A DNA stretch of 64,000 nucleotides from Pseudomonas palleroniana (GTDB lineage Bacteria > Pseudomonadota > Gammaproteobacteria > Pseudomonadales > Pseudomonadaceae). Made by a program: the position numbers and the translations under genes. The notes beneath the pieces are model-generated. The model saw only the letters and a program-made list of their open reading frames with translations, searched no databases and was not told the origin of the DNA. Positions 1 to 8,340 of this stretch are shown here, piece after piece. The stretch is taken from NCBI RefSeq assembly GCF_003031675.1, contig NZ_PYWX01000007.1:27943-91942 (forward strand), in the 5' to 3' direction. Position 1 is the first letter of the stretch. Every line of letters begins with the position of its first letter.

Positions 1-1
1 A

Positions 2-439
2 GGCCAAGGATTCGTTATAGATCAGCAGGATAGGTTTGGCTATGTGGAGTCAGCGCCAGAGCAGCGTATCAAGATGGTGTACGCTACGCATGATTGGCCT
101 GGCTCGGACGTGGGCGAAACTAAACGTGGGATCCCTCCTTTTGCTTCCAGAGGGCAGGTTATTTCAAGTGACAGAGCCAGTATTGTTGTCTTCTCTGTAA
201 AGGAGGGGTGGAGTGTAGCGGAGTGGGCTGGAGAAAAGAAAGACATCGTCGATCTTATGATGGCGTCCTTGCCGGGCCGTTATTCTCTCAACTTAGCTGA
301 AGGTGACTCTTTAATATCTGAACTGGAGGAAAGAGGCCTTGGGCTTGATTTGCGACCATCTGCGGTAAGAATGGTTAAGCATCTAGGTGACGGTGTTCCT
401 GTTAAATTGCCAACAATTAAATTTCTCGATCGGATCTGA
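2..439 (+). CDS. C-terminal part of an unrecognised protein (5' truncated)
   Basis: The frame is open from the first bases of the window to the TGA at 437-439, so this is the 3' end of a gene that starts upstream. An internal GTG at 44 could serve as a start but has no convincing ribosome binding site, so I treat it as internal. The visible ~145 residues are soluble and mixed alpha/beta in character, with no membrane segment and no motif I can name. The gene ends 3 nt before the next start, so it is probably co-transcribed with the two aminotransferase homologues and belongs to the surface-polysaccharide locus. Function unknown. Confidence 0.55.
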   Translation, partial: GQGFVIDQQDRFGYVESAPEQRIKMVYATHDWPGSDVGETKRGIPPFASRGQVISSDRASIVVFSVKEGWSVAEWAGEKKDIVDLMMASLPGRYSLNLAEGDSLISELEERGLGLDLRPSAVRMVKHLGDGVPVKLPTIKFLDRI

Positions 440-442
440 AAA

Positions 443-1546
443 ATGTCAAATGTAGCCTCACCTATTCCGCTGGTTAAAGTCGCGATGCCTCCGCGTGATA
501 TTTTACTACCGGCGTTGGAGTCAGTTCTTTACAGTGGGATGATTTCTGAGGGGGAGCATGTTTACCGCTTTGAAGATGCCTTTGCTGAACAATTTAGACT
601 GAAAAATGTTTTGGCTACCAGTAGCGGTACAGCAGCTCTTCATTTGGCTCTCCTATTAGCCGGTGTTGGAATAGGTGATGAAGTAATCACTACGTCAATG
701 ACTGCAGAACCCACCAATACGACTATTCTGCAGGTAGGTGCAATACCAGTCTTTGCTGATGTAGAGCGTTGTACGGGGAATTTGTGTCCAGATGCAGTAG
801 CTGCAGCTATTACAGAAAAAACAAAAGCTATTTGTGTTGTGCATTACGCTGGGTATCCAGCGCGCTTGAAAGAGTTAAGAGAAATTGCCGATCGCCATGG
901 GCTCTCATTGATTGAAGACTGTGCGCATGCGTTGGGGGCGGAATATAATGGCCAGCCTGTTGGCACAGTTGGTGACTACGCCATTTACTCTTTCCAAGCA
1001 ATCAAACATATGACGACGGTAGATGGTGGTCTGCTGACGATGAAAAACCCTAGTCAGATGGGGGACGCGCGTAAGTTGCGCTGGTTTGGTTTGGCAAAAG
1101 GTGTTCCACGTACCGAGGTCGATATCACCAAGGTCGGCTACAAATATAATATGCATAATGTTGCTGCGGTTATTGGTCTAAAACAATTGGAAGTTATTTC
1201 GCCATTGTTGAAAAGACATTACGATAATGGACGCTATTTTGATAGCGCGTTACAAGGGGTGGCGGGTTTGGCGCCTGCTCCCGTAGAGCCAGGCGTAATG
1301 CCTGCGTATTGGCTGTATACGCTTCTAGCCGATGACTCGGACGAAATTGAAAAGGTACTGGCAGCCAACGGTATAATGGCGTCAAAACTTCATCGCCCGA
1401 ATCACCTGCACTCCGTCTTTAAGCCATTCGCGGGTGAAATGCCAGGGCTTGAAGAGTTTTACAAGCGCTTAATCCACATTCCATGTGGCTGGTGGGTATC
1501 CGAAGATGATCGCGAGCGTATCGTCGACATACTGAAGCGTGGTTGA
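443..1546 (+). CDS. DegT/DnrJ/EryC1/StrS-family sugar aminotransferase
   Basis: A 367-residue PLP-dependent enzyme of the family that transfers an amino group to a keto nucleotide sugar. The N-terminal half has the family's substrate loop (SSGTAALHLAL near residue 53) and the Asp of the PLP pocket in LIEDCAHALGA. The internal-aldimine lysine is Lys188 in SFQAIKHMTT, followed by VDGG. The C-terminal domain ends with an IPCGWW motif shared with the next gene. It lies 3 nt after the truncated first gene and 15 nt before a paralogue, so all three probably form one transcript. The substrate could be the 4-keto sugar made by the dehydratase at 4087-5097; that link is inference. Confidence 0.88.
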   Translation: MSNVASPIPLVKVAMPPRDILLPALESVLYSGMISEGEHVYRFEDAFAEQFRLKNVLATSSGTAALHLALLLAGVGIGDEVITTSMTAEPTNTTILQVGAIPVFADVERCTGNLCPDAVAAAITEKTKAICVVHYAGYPARLKELREIADRHGLSLIEDCAHALGAEYNGQPVGTVGDYAIYSFQAIKHMTTVDGGLLTMKNPSQMGDARKLRWFGLAKGVPRTEVDITKVGYKYNMHNVAAVIGLKQLEVISPLLKRHYDNGRYFDSALQGVAGLAPAPVEPGVMPAYWLYTLLADDSDEIEKVLAANGIMASKLHRPNHLHSVFKPFAGEMPGLEEFYKRLIHIPCGWWVSEDDRERIVDILKRG

Positions 1547-1561
1547 AGAGAGAAAAGTTAC

Positions 1562-2713
1562 GTGATATCTAAAATTTTTCCGCTTTATGGTGTTGTTCAT
1601 ACCCCAGAGATGGACGTGGTGGCGCTAGATATATTGCGCTCTGGCAGAATCGCCAGCGGAGAATGGGTCGCGAAATTTGAGGATGCCCTGAAAGGCGTTA
1701 TTGGCTTGCCTCACGTAGTATCGACAGTTGATATGACTAGCGCGCTATTTCTTGCTCTGCACCTTGCGGATGTTCAGCCAGGTGATGAGGTGTTGACGAC
1801 AGCATTCGCTTGCCTCTCGACAAACTCGGCGATTGCTCATTCTAAGGCGATACCTGTTTGGGTTGATGTGAGTCCGGGCAACGTATCGATGAGTGTTGCA
1901 GACCTCGAGTCGAAGATTAGTGAAAAGACGAAGGCTGTAATCTTGTATCACGTTGCTGGCTATCCGGGCCCTGCGAGAGAAATTAGTGAACTGTGCAAAA
2001 AATACAATCTGGTTTTGATAGAAGATTGTGATAACGCTTTGTTGGCTGCACAAAACGGCGTAACCGTGGGATCGTACGCCGACTTCGCTATCTATTCTTT
2101 TTACCCAAATCGACAAATTAACGCCACCGAGGGTGGCGCATTAGCTTGTCGCAACGAAGCTATGGCAGCTAAGGCGCGTCGCTTAAGGCGTTTTGGTATC
2201 GACTTTGGGACCTTCAGAGCCGAGACCGGTGAGATAAATCCTCTTTCCGACATTCCCGAGATTGGCTGGGGAGTGACTATGAACAATCTGTGTTCAGGAC
2301 TGGGTTATGCACAATTTGAATCGCTGAATACCAGGCGAGATGCAACCATTAGAAATGCTCAGGCGCTATCCTCGCTTATCTCGGGCGTTCAGGGTTTGAC
2401 ACCCGTTCCGGTGCGTGAGTCAGATCAGCCCGTATATTGGGTTTTTTTGATTCTTGTTGAAGATCAAGCGCGTGTATTGAGTGAGTTGAAGAAGAGGGGG
2501 GTTATGGCTTCGAGTGTGCACCAGCGCAATGATGTTTATAGTGGGTTTGAGGGGGGGGCAAAGTACCTACCGAACACTGATGTTCTCCAGAGTAGCATCA
2601 TAGGTGTGCCCTGTGGCTGGTGGTTGACAGAGGTTGACATGGTATTTATCGCCGACGCTTTGAAGGAAGCGGTGGCATTGCAGGCCGCCTATGCAGTCGA
2701 TAGCCAGTCATGA
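1562..2713 (+). CDS. DegT-family aminotransferase homologue lacking the PLP lysine
   Basis: A 383-residue paralogue of the preceding protein with the same fold landmarks (LIEDCDNALLA, TEGG, VPCGWW near the C-terminus). Where the family has SFxxxK the sequence reads SFYPNRQINATEGG, putting Arg184 (CGA at 2111-2113) at the Schiff-base position. A protein without this lysine cannot transaminate by the usual route. It could be a dehydratase-like variant (ColD uses His at this site), a regulatory partner of the intact neighbour, or inactive. The start is GTG at 1562, since the next in-frame ATG would remove conserved N-terminal sequence. A run of eight G at 2551-2558 lies inside the gene. It overlaps the flippase start by 4 nt (ATGA). 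Confidence 0.82.
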   Translation: MISKIFPLYGVVHTPEMDVVALDILRSGRIASGEWVAKFEDALKGVIGLPHVVSTVDMTSALFLALHLADVQPGDEVLTTAFACLSTNSAIAHSKAIPVWVDVSPGNVSMSVADLESKISEKTKAVILYHVAGYPGPAREISELCKKYNLVLIEDCDNALLAAQNGVTVGSYADFAIYSFYPNRQINATEGGALACRNEAMAAKARRLRRFGIDFGTFRAETGEINPLSDIPEIGWGVTMNNLCSGLGYAQFESLNTRRDATIRNAQALSSLISGVQGLTPVPVRESDQPVYWVFLILVEDQARVLSELKKRGVMASSVHQRNDVYSGFEGGAKYLPNTDVLQSSIIGVPCGWWLTEVDMVFIADALKEAVALQAAYAVDSQS

Positions 2714-4071
2714 ATTGGCGAACTCCTGTTATAGGAAGAATGCTAATGTTGTATGCAGGAAGGTCTTCCAGCTTGCTGGTGGCCTTCTTGTTTTTACCTT
2801 TATATAGCCATTTGTTGGGCAGCTCGCAGTTTGGTGTGGTTGCTGTCATTCTGTCCCTTCAAGCACTGTTGGTCATGATGGACCTAGGGATGTCCACCCT
2901 GACGGGTAGAGAGATATCTGTATCTAATGGCACGGATAATTCATTGCTGACTCTGCTTAGAACGGCCGAGTTAAGTCTCTCGGGGTTTTATGGATTATTG
3001 CTGTTTATCGCTGTTGCGTTGAAGCTTTTTTACTTTGCTAGTTCGATATCATGGCTAGTCGTGGTCGGTTCGGTAGTGCTCTTTTGGTTGTTGGTTATGC
3101 AAAACCTTTACTATTGCAGCCTAATAGCTCGGAGAAATTATACGTTGGGTAGTGGTGTGCAGATCGTAGGGGTCGTAGTTCGGGCCTTTATTACTGCCGC
3201 TGCGTTGAACTACGTATCTGCAACTTTGGAAGTGTTCATTATCGCTCAATTGATCCTGACGGCTCTACACTGGGGGGTAACCCGTCAATTGGTGATTTCG
3301 GCTCTTGCCGGTAGCACTGATGGCTTATCGCAGGCAAGGAAACCGACCATCTCTGACGCAATAGTCTTGACGAAAATGGGCGGAGCTCTAGTCTTATTTT
3401 CTGCAGCCGGAGCTGCGGTAACGCAGCTGGATAAGCCTATAATATCGATGTTCGCTTCAGCCAGCAGCGTTGCACCTTACTACCTGGCCAGTCTGTTGTG
3501 TATGACGCCGATTTCCATTCTTGCTGGACCGGTCAGTCAATACTTTCAGCCGATTTTTCTGCGTGAGGCAGTAGAGGGCAGTCAAGCCAGGGCGAAAAGC
3601 ACCATCGTCAGGTTTGCGCTTTCCGTATTTTTTGTGACAGCCTTACCTACCTTTATATTGTGGTGGTTTCGCGCGCCAATCATCGACCTTTGGGTTGGCA
3701 CGAGCGAGAATAATGGTTTGATCTCAACCTACGTGGCAATCTTGCTTCCTGGTTTGGCCCTCGGTGCATTCGGTTTCATACCCTACAGTTTGCTGGTTTT
3801 TGCCAAAGATTATCGCTTTCAGGCTGTGATGTCCGCATGCCTGACTGCAGTTACACTAGGGTTAGCTACATTCGCAGCAATTGAAAAAAATATTGAGGCG
3901 GTTTGCTATATTTATTCTGCATATCATACTGCGTCAACCGTGATTTCCTGGTTGAGGGCCTCAAGGCTGCCAGATGTTGGAGTTTATGCAAGGAAAGCAG
4001 CACTGGTAGTGTCGATCTTGGTGTTTGCATCCGTCTCGGTGTTCGGTTTCGCGTTATACATTATTATTTGA
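2710..4071 (+). CDS. wzx: Wzx-type O-antigen flippase
   Basis: A 453-residue, very hydrophobic protein with roughly a dozen predicted transmembrane segments. The N-terminal stretch (YAGRSSSLLVAFLFLPLYSHLLG) is typical of MATE-like polysaccharide exporters of the PST family. Such proteins move undecaprenyl-pyrophosphate-linked O-units across the inner membrane. Translation is coupled to the upstream aminotransferase homologue through an ATGA overlap. Family assignment is firm from topology and context; substrate is unknown because Wzx proteins are very divergent. Confidence 0.85.
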   Translation: MNWRTPVIGRMLMLYAGRSSSLLVAFLFLPLYSHLLGSSQFGVVAVILSLQALLVMMDLGMSTLTGREISVSNGTDNSLLTLLRTAELSLSGFYGLLLFIAVALKLFYFASSISWLVVVGSVVLFWLLVMQNLYYCSLIARRNYTLGSGVQIVGVVVRAFITAAALNYVSATLEVFIIAQLILTALHWGVTRQLVISALAGSTDGLSQARKPTISDAIVLTKMGGALVLFSAAGAAVTQLDKPIISMFASASSVAPYYLASLLCMTPISILAGPVSQYFQPIFLREAVEGSQARAKSTIVRFALSVFFVTALPTFILWWFRAPIIDLWVGTSENNGLISTYVAILLPGLALGAFGFIPYSLLVFAKDYRFQAVMSACLTAVTLGLATFAAIEKNIEAVCYIYSAYHTASTVISWLRASRLPDVGVYARKAALVVSILVFASVSVFGFALYIII

Positions 4072-4086
4072 TCGGTGGATGGTAAT

Positions 4087-5097
4087 ATGTTTGATAATAA
4101 AGTTTTAATGATTACGGGCGGTACAGGCTCTTTTGGTAATACTGTTTTGAAGCGGTTTTTGAATACGGATGTCAAAGAGATTATCGTATTCAGTCGAGAT
4201 GAAAAGAAGCAGGAAGATATGCGTATTGCCTTGAATAATTCCAAGGTTAAATTTCATATTGGTGATGTAAGGAACTATGAAAGCATTAGTCGCGCCATGG
4301 CCGGTGTAGACTATGTTTTTCACGCTGCGGCGTTGAAACAGGTACCGTCGTGTGAGTTTTACCCGATGGAAGCAGTACTGACCAATATCACCGGGACAGA
4401 AAATGTCCTGAACGCGGCTATTGATAATAACGTGAAGCGTGTGGTTCTGTTGAGCACCGACAAGGCGGTTTACCCTATCAATGCGATGGGCATTTCTAAA
4501 GCAATGGGCGAAAAAATTCTGATCGCCAAATCGCGCATGGTACGTGAGGGAGGGCCAGTACTTTGTGCGACTCGTTACGGAAATGTAATGGCGTCGCGTG
4601 GCTCGGTAATTCCACTCTTTGTGGATAAAATCAAAGCGGGCGTACCGCTTACCGTCACCGACCCAAACATGACTCGCTTCCTGATGAGCCTTGAGGACTC
4701 TGTTGATTTGGTTCTTCATGCCTTTGAGCACGGCGAGCAAGGCGATATTTTCGTCCAGAAGGCGCCTGCCAGTACGATTGGCGATTTGACGGTTGCGCTG
4801 AAAGAATTGTTCCAGAGTGATGTGCCGGTAAACATCATTGGTACACGTCATGGCGAGAAGTTGTATGAATCACTCGTTTCTCGTGAGGAAATGGCCAAGG
4901 CCAAGGATATGGGGCGGTATTATCGTATTCCTGCGGATAACCGCGACTTAAACTACGATAAGTTTATTATCGAGGGGCATCCGGAAGCTAACTCTATCGA
5001 TGATTACACATCCCATAATACTGAGTTGCTCAATATAGAAGGGATCAAGGAATTGCTTCTGACATTAGCATATATCAAGCATAGTATTGGTTCGTAA
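4087..5097 (+). CDS. UDP-GlcNAc 4,6-dehydratase, FnlA/CapE/WbjB type
   Basis: A 336-residue extended SDR. It opens with the NAD-binding TGGTGSFG motif and carries family signatures AALKQVPSCEFYPMEA and STDKAVYPINAMGISK, where Met replaces the usual SDR tyrosine (MxxxK), as is normal in this family. FnlA, CapE and WbjB convert UDP-GlcNAc to UDP-2-acetamido-2,6-dideoxy-beta-L-arabino-hexos-4-ulose, first step towards UDP-L-FucNAc. I start at ATG 4087 (MFDNK), matching family N-termini; an in-frame GTG at 4075 is the alternative. The usual partners CapF/FnlB and CapG/FnlC do not follow here, so the 4-keto product may feed one of the DegT enzymes or one of the two other SDRs. Confidence 0.88.
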   Translation: MFDNKVLMITGGTGSFGNTVLKRFLNTDVKEIIVFSRDEKKQEDMRIALNNSKVKFHIGDVRNYESISRAMAGVDYVFHAAALKQVPSCEFYPMEAVLTNITGTENVLNAAIDNNVKRVVLLSTDKAVYPINAMGISKAMGEKILIAKSRMVREGGPVLCATRYGNVMASRGSVIPLFVDKIKAGVPLTVTDPNMTRFLMSLEDSVDLVLHAFEHGEQGDIFVQKAPASTIGDLTVALKELFQSDVPVNIIGTRHGEKLYESLVSREEMAKAKDMGRYYRIPADNRDLNYDKFIIEGHPEANSIDDYTSHNTELLNIEGIKELLLTLAYIKHSIGS

Positions 5098-5099
5098 GT

Positions 5100-6278
5100 A
5101 TGACATTATTGAGTGTGATTATACCGACGCATAATCGTGCTAAGTATGCTGTTCAGTCGATAAAGTCGATTTTGGAGCTTTCGGACGATATTCAAGTCGT
5201 GGTATGTGATTCCAGTCCGGTAGATGATATTTCAAGTGAATTTTCTGAGACTTTACCAGTGTCCCGCTTAAAGTTCGTGAGGGGGCGCACAGGTATAAGT
5301 GTTGTTGATAATTTTAATCTTGGTCTTCAGTCTGCTGACGGGCAGTATTTAGTATTTCTCGGGGATGACGATTTCGTCTCTTCGGAGATTGTTAATGTTG
5401 CAAACTGGGCTAAATCGAAAGGCGTTGATTCGATAAAGTTTAATTTTCCTGCGCTTTATTATTGGGATGACTTCAAACATTCCACTCGAGGCGACTCGTA
5501 CTTTGGGACGCTGCACCTGGCACCGTTTAATGGCGCAGTAGTAGCTCATGATTTAACTGGTTCCATGAGGTATGCGCTTGATAATTTTGGTGGTGGCGTA
5601 TTCAATATGCCCCGCGCTTATGCTGGTATGATCTCTGCTGGCTTAGCCCATAGAATTGTAAGTAAGTATGGTAGTTTGTTTGGGGGAGTAAGTCCCGACA
5701 TCTTTAGTTCTTTCCTGATCGCAAACGAGTCGGAAAGCTGCTTCCTGGTTGACTATCCAGTCATTATTCCCGGAGCTTCTGGACTGAGTACTTCTGGGCA
5801 AAGCAGCTCTGGAGGACACTACGGTAAGCTTCGCGATAACCCACATATCGCCCCCTTCAAAGACCTTGTATGGGACAAACGCGTTCCTGAATTTTATTCG
5901 GTACCTACGGTGTGGTCATACTCTCTACTGAAGGCGGTAGAGAAGGTTGAAGAAGAAAAAGGAGTTTCTCTGAATCCCAATTTTGGTAGGTTACTGCTGA
6001 AGTGTTTTGTCTACTTTCCTCGTTCCTATCGAGAAACAGTTTTTTCTTTTCGAGAAGCTTGCTCGCTGTTTGGTGCTCCAAAAATCGTAGGTCAGTTACT
6101 CGGCTCTTTTTGGACTGAGTTTTTATGGGGAGCTTCCCGTATAATAAATAGGTTTCGGGCACGTCATGTAAGTAATAGCATCGAAGTGTTAACGGGGCTC
6201 AATACTTCCTATATGGCAAGTCAGAGGTTGGAGGAGGTCTTAAAGGCGTCTGACGTTAAGATACAGCTTCCTCATTGA
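5100..6278 (+). CDS. GT2-family glycosyltransferase
   Basis: A 392-residue GT-A fold protein. The N-terminus LLSVIIPTHNRAKYAVQSI and the FLGDDD motif near residue 83 (nucleotide-sugar and metal binding) place it in GT2. The ~200 C-terminal residues are divergent, as is usual for O-unit transferases, and contain no clear membrane anchor. It starts 3 nt after the dehydratase stop, so it is in the same operon. It probably adds one sugar of the O-unit on the cytoplasmic face; donor and acceptor cannot be read from sequence. Confidence 0.85.
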   Translation: MTLLSVIIPTHNRAKYAVQSIKSILELSDDIQVVVCDSSPVDDISSEFSETLPVSRLKFVRGRTGISVVDNFNLGLQSADGQYLVFLGDDDFVSSEIVNVANWAKSKGVDSIKFNFPALYYWDDFKHSTRGDSYFGTLHLAPFNGAVVAHDLTGSMRYALDNFGGGVFNMPRAYAGMISAGLAHRIVSKYGSLFGGVSPDIFSSFLIANESESCFLVDYPVIIPGASGLSTSGQSSSGGHYGKLRDNPHIAPFKDLVWDKRVPEFYSVPTVWSYSLLKAVEKVEEEKGVSLNPNFGRLLLKCFVYFPRSYRETVFSFREACSLFGAPKIVGQLLGSFWTEFLWGASRIINRFRARHVSNSIEVLTGLNTSYMASQRLEEVLKASDVKIQLPH

Positions 6279-6358
6279 AGTTGGCACGGATGCGTTGAAA
6301 GTTTCAATGGTAACTATTGCGTTGCCGTCGTCAGACTATATGTTATTGGAAGTATTGA

Positions 6359-7201
6359 ATGGTTACTGAGTCAAGTGTTCAAAATCCAAACACCGCTTGG
6401 GTGAGCGTCGTGATCCCGTGCTATCGTTGTAAGGAGACCATACGACGTGCACTTGATTCCGTTTACCACCAATCCTTGCGACCCGCTGAGGTCATACTCG
6501 TTGATGATGCGAGCCCGGATAATACGCTTAATTTTTTGTTTGAATTGGCCAAGGAGTACCCGGAGCATTGGATTAAGGTTATCTCATTGGCGGTAAATTC
6601 GGGGCCTGGCACGGCACGAAATGAAGGTTGGAGGATTGCAAGCCAACCCTATATCGCTTTTTTAGACTCCGATGACAGCTGGCATTATAAAAAAATTGAA
6701 CTTCAGTATGAGTGGATGAAAAACAATCCAGAAGTTTTTTTAACTGGACAAAAGGGACTGACGATTGAGGAATCGTCGAGCATAGCAACCGCTCCTTATG
6801 AAAGCGGTGATGTGACCTTCACTCGGGTATTGAAGCAGCAACTGCTGCTTTCGAATAAATTTTCTACCCCATCGATTATGTTGCGTCGGGACTTACCATT
6901 GCGGTTTCCCGAGGGGAAACGTTTTTGCGAGGACTACGAGCTTTGGTGTGTTTTATGCTGCTCCGGCTTAGACTGCTACTCGATCGATAAGCCGCTGACA
7001 TTTTGTCATAAGCCTTTGTATGGGCATGCAGGGTTGAGTGGTAACTTGTGGAACATGGAAAAAGGTGAGCTAGAAGTATATAAAGTGCTTCGTGCGCAAA
7101 GGAAGATAGGCTTCTATTACCACTGTTTTTTGAAGTTTTGGTCTTTGATGCGATATCTACGTCGAGCGTCGAAGGTCAAGTTGGGTAGTCGTACAGAATG
7201 A
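6359..7201 (+). CDS. GT2-family glycosyltransferase
   Basis: A 280-residue GT-A glycosyltransferase with WVSVVIPCYRCKETIRRALDS at the N-terminus, VDDASPDNT in the nucleotide-binding region and the DSDDSW metal motif near residue 103. CEDYELW in the C-terminal half resembles the ED acid/base motif found in many GT2 enzymes. The 80-nt gap upstream has no recognisable gene. Its end overlaps the start of the polymerase gene by 4 nt (ATGA). It is likely one of the O-unit assembly transferases. Confidence 0.86.
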   Translation: MVTESSVQNPNTAWVSVVIPCYRCKETIRRALDSVYHQSLRPAEVILVDDASPDNTLNFLFELAKEYPEHWIKVISLAVNSGPGTARNEGWRIASQPYIAFLDSDDSWHYKKIELQYEWMKNNPEVFLTGQKGLTIEESSSIATAPYESGDVTFTRVLKQQLLLSNKFSTPSIMLRRDLPLRFPEGKRFCEDYELWCVLCCSGLDCYSIDKPLTFCHKPLYGHAGLSGNLWNMEKGELEVYKVLRAQRKIGFYYHCFLKFWSLMRYLRRASKVKLGSRTE

Positions 7202-8250
7202 TTTATCTACTGGGCTGGCTGATATTGCTGGTGGCGTTGTTTTTCACCGCATTGTCCGGGTACCGGACACGTTTTTTTGCAGGCGTAGCATTGCTGTTCT
7301 TTATGTTTGTTTCGGTCTTCCGCGGGGCTGTAGGCACTGACACAAATACCTATGAGGTGGTCGTTGGTCGCTTAATGGAGGGTATTTCCTGGACGGGGAT
7401 GGAGCCGGGCTTTGTTTTTATGAGCTGGGTGCTTGTCGAGATCACGGGGGTTCCGGAAATTGCTGTCAGGCTGGTCAGCGTCGTTTTATTTCTTATCATG
7501 TTTTTGCATCTATTTCGTTCGGATAAAAATGAAAAGTTTTTGATGCTTTCTTATATGCTGCCTGCTTTCGTATATCAATATACAATGAATGGGCTGAGGA
7601 TCGGCATCGCAGCGATGTTATTATTATTTGCGGTCCAAAATATAAGGCGGTCTAAAACGCTCACGGGATTGGTTTTGGCCGTCTCGGCCTTGCTTTTTCA
7701 CTACTCTTCCCTCGTCTCTCTTGTATTTATCTGGGCTTCCCAGGCGCGCTGGGCTAAAGCCTCTAACGTTCTAATAGTCCCGCTTGCTTGCGTTGCGGTG
7801 TTGGCGATATTTAGTATTAATGGTGATTATTTTTTCGCCAAGCTTCTCTCTTATCAAGATTCCGAGTCACCAAGCGCGCTTTCCGGGTTAGGTAAAATTG
7901 CGGTTTTATTGCTGCTGGTATTGGGCGTAGGCCTCTCAAGATTGCCTCGACTGGAGAAAACAAAACTGATGTTCTTAGGTGGCGGCTTTACAGTTATGTT
8001 TTGGGCTGTGTCGAGTGTTTCATATGCCGGGTTGAGGTTTTTGGATTTGATCTCGTTTGCATTCCCCCTCGCTATATTGCTCACCTACAGTAGATGCCGG
8101 CTGGATTTTGATCGGACCATCAAGCTCACTCTTATTTTGGCTGGCTTGCTGGCGGCTATAAGCGGTTACAGAAATTTCATATTTGAGGAAGGGGAAGGGC
8201 CAACGCCTTTCATGCCGTATCATCTTAACGAAGCATTTGATGTGTTATAA
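7198..8250 (+). CDS. wzy: EpsG-family / Wzy-like O-antigen polymerase
   Basis: A 350-residue multi-pass membrane protein (about 9-11 hydrophobic segments). Features of the EpsG family are visible: FRGAVGTDTNTYEV after the first helices, EPGFVFMSW, and MNGLRIGIA (equivalent to the conserved MNxxRQ segment). EpsG/Wzy proteins join O-units in the periplasm. It is the only polymerase-like membrane protein between wzx and wbpM, which supports the Wzy role. Function is inferred from topology and context because Wzy sequences are poorly conserved. Confidence 0.75.
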   Translation: MIYLLGWLILLVALFFTALSGYRTRFFAGVALLFFMFVSVFRGAVGTDTNTYEVVVGRLMEGISWTGMEPGFVFMSWVLVEITGVPEIAVRLVSVVLFLIMFLHLFRSDKNEKFLMLSYMLPAFVYQYTMNGLRIGIAAMLLLFAVQNIRRSKTLTGLVLAVSALLFHYSSLVSLVFIWASQARWAKASNVLIVPLACVAVLAIFSINGDYFFAKLLSYQDSESPSALSGLGKIAVLLLLVLGVGLSRLPRLEKTKLMFLGGGFTVMFWAVSSVSYAGLRFLDLISFAFPLAILLTYSRCRLDFDRTIKLTLILAGLLAAISGYRNFIFEEGEGPTPFMPYHLNEAFDVL

Positions 8251-8340
8251 GCGGCTGGAGGCCTATATGCCACTTTATTCAATGTTGCTTGAAGTGGCTT
8301 CCTATGGAGGCAGTAGCTTTAATTCTGTTCAGGGGGGCGT

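Noticed and set aside
4087..5097. Missing catalytic Tyr in the FnlA-like dehydratase and in WbpM
   Set aside because: Met in place of Tyr (MxxxK) is normal for the FlaA1/WbpM/CapE dehydratases.
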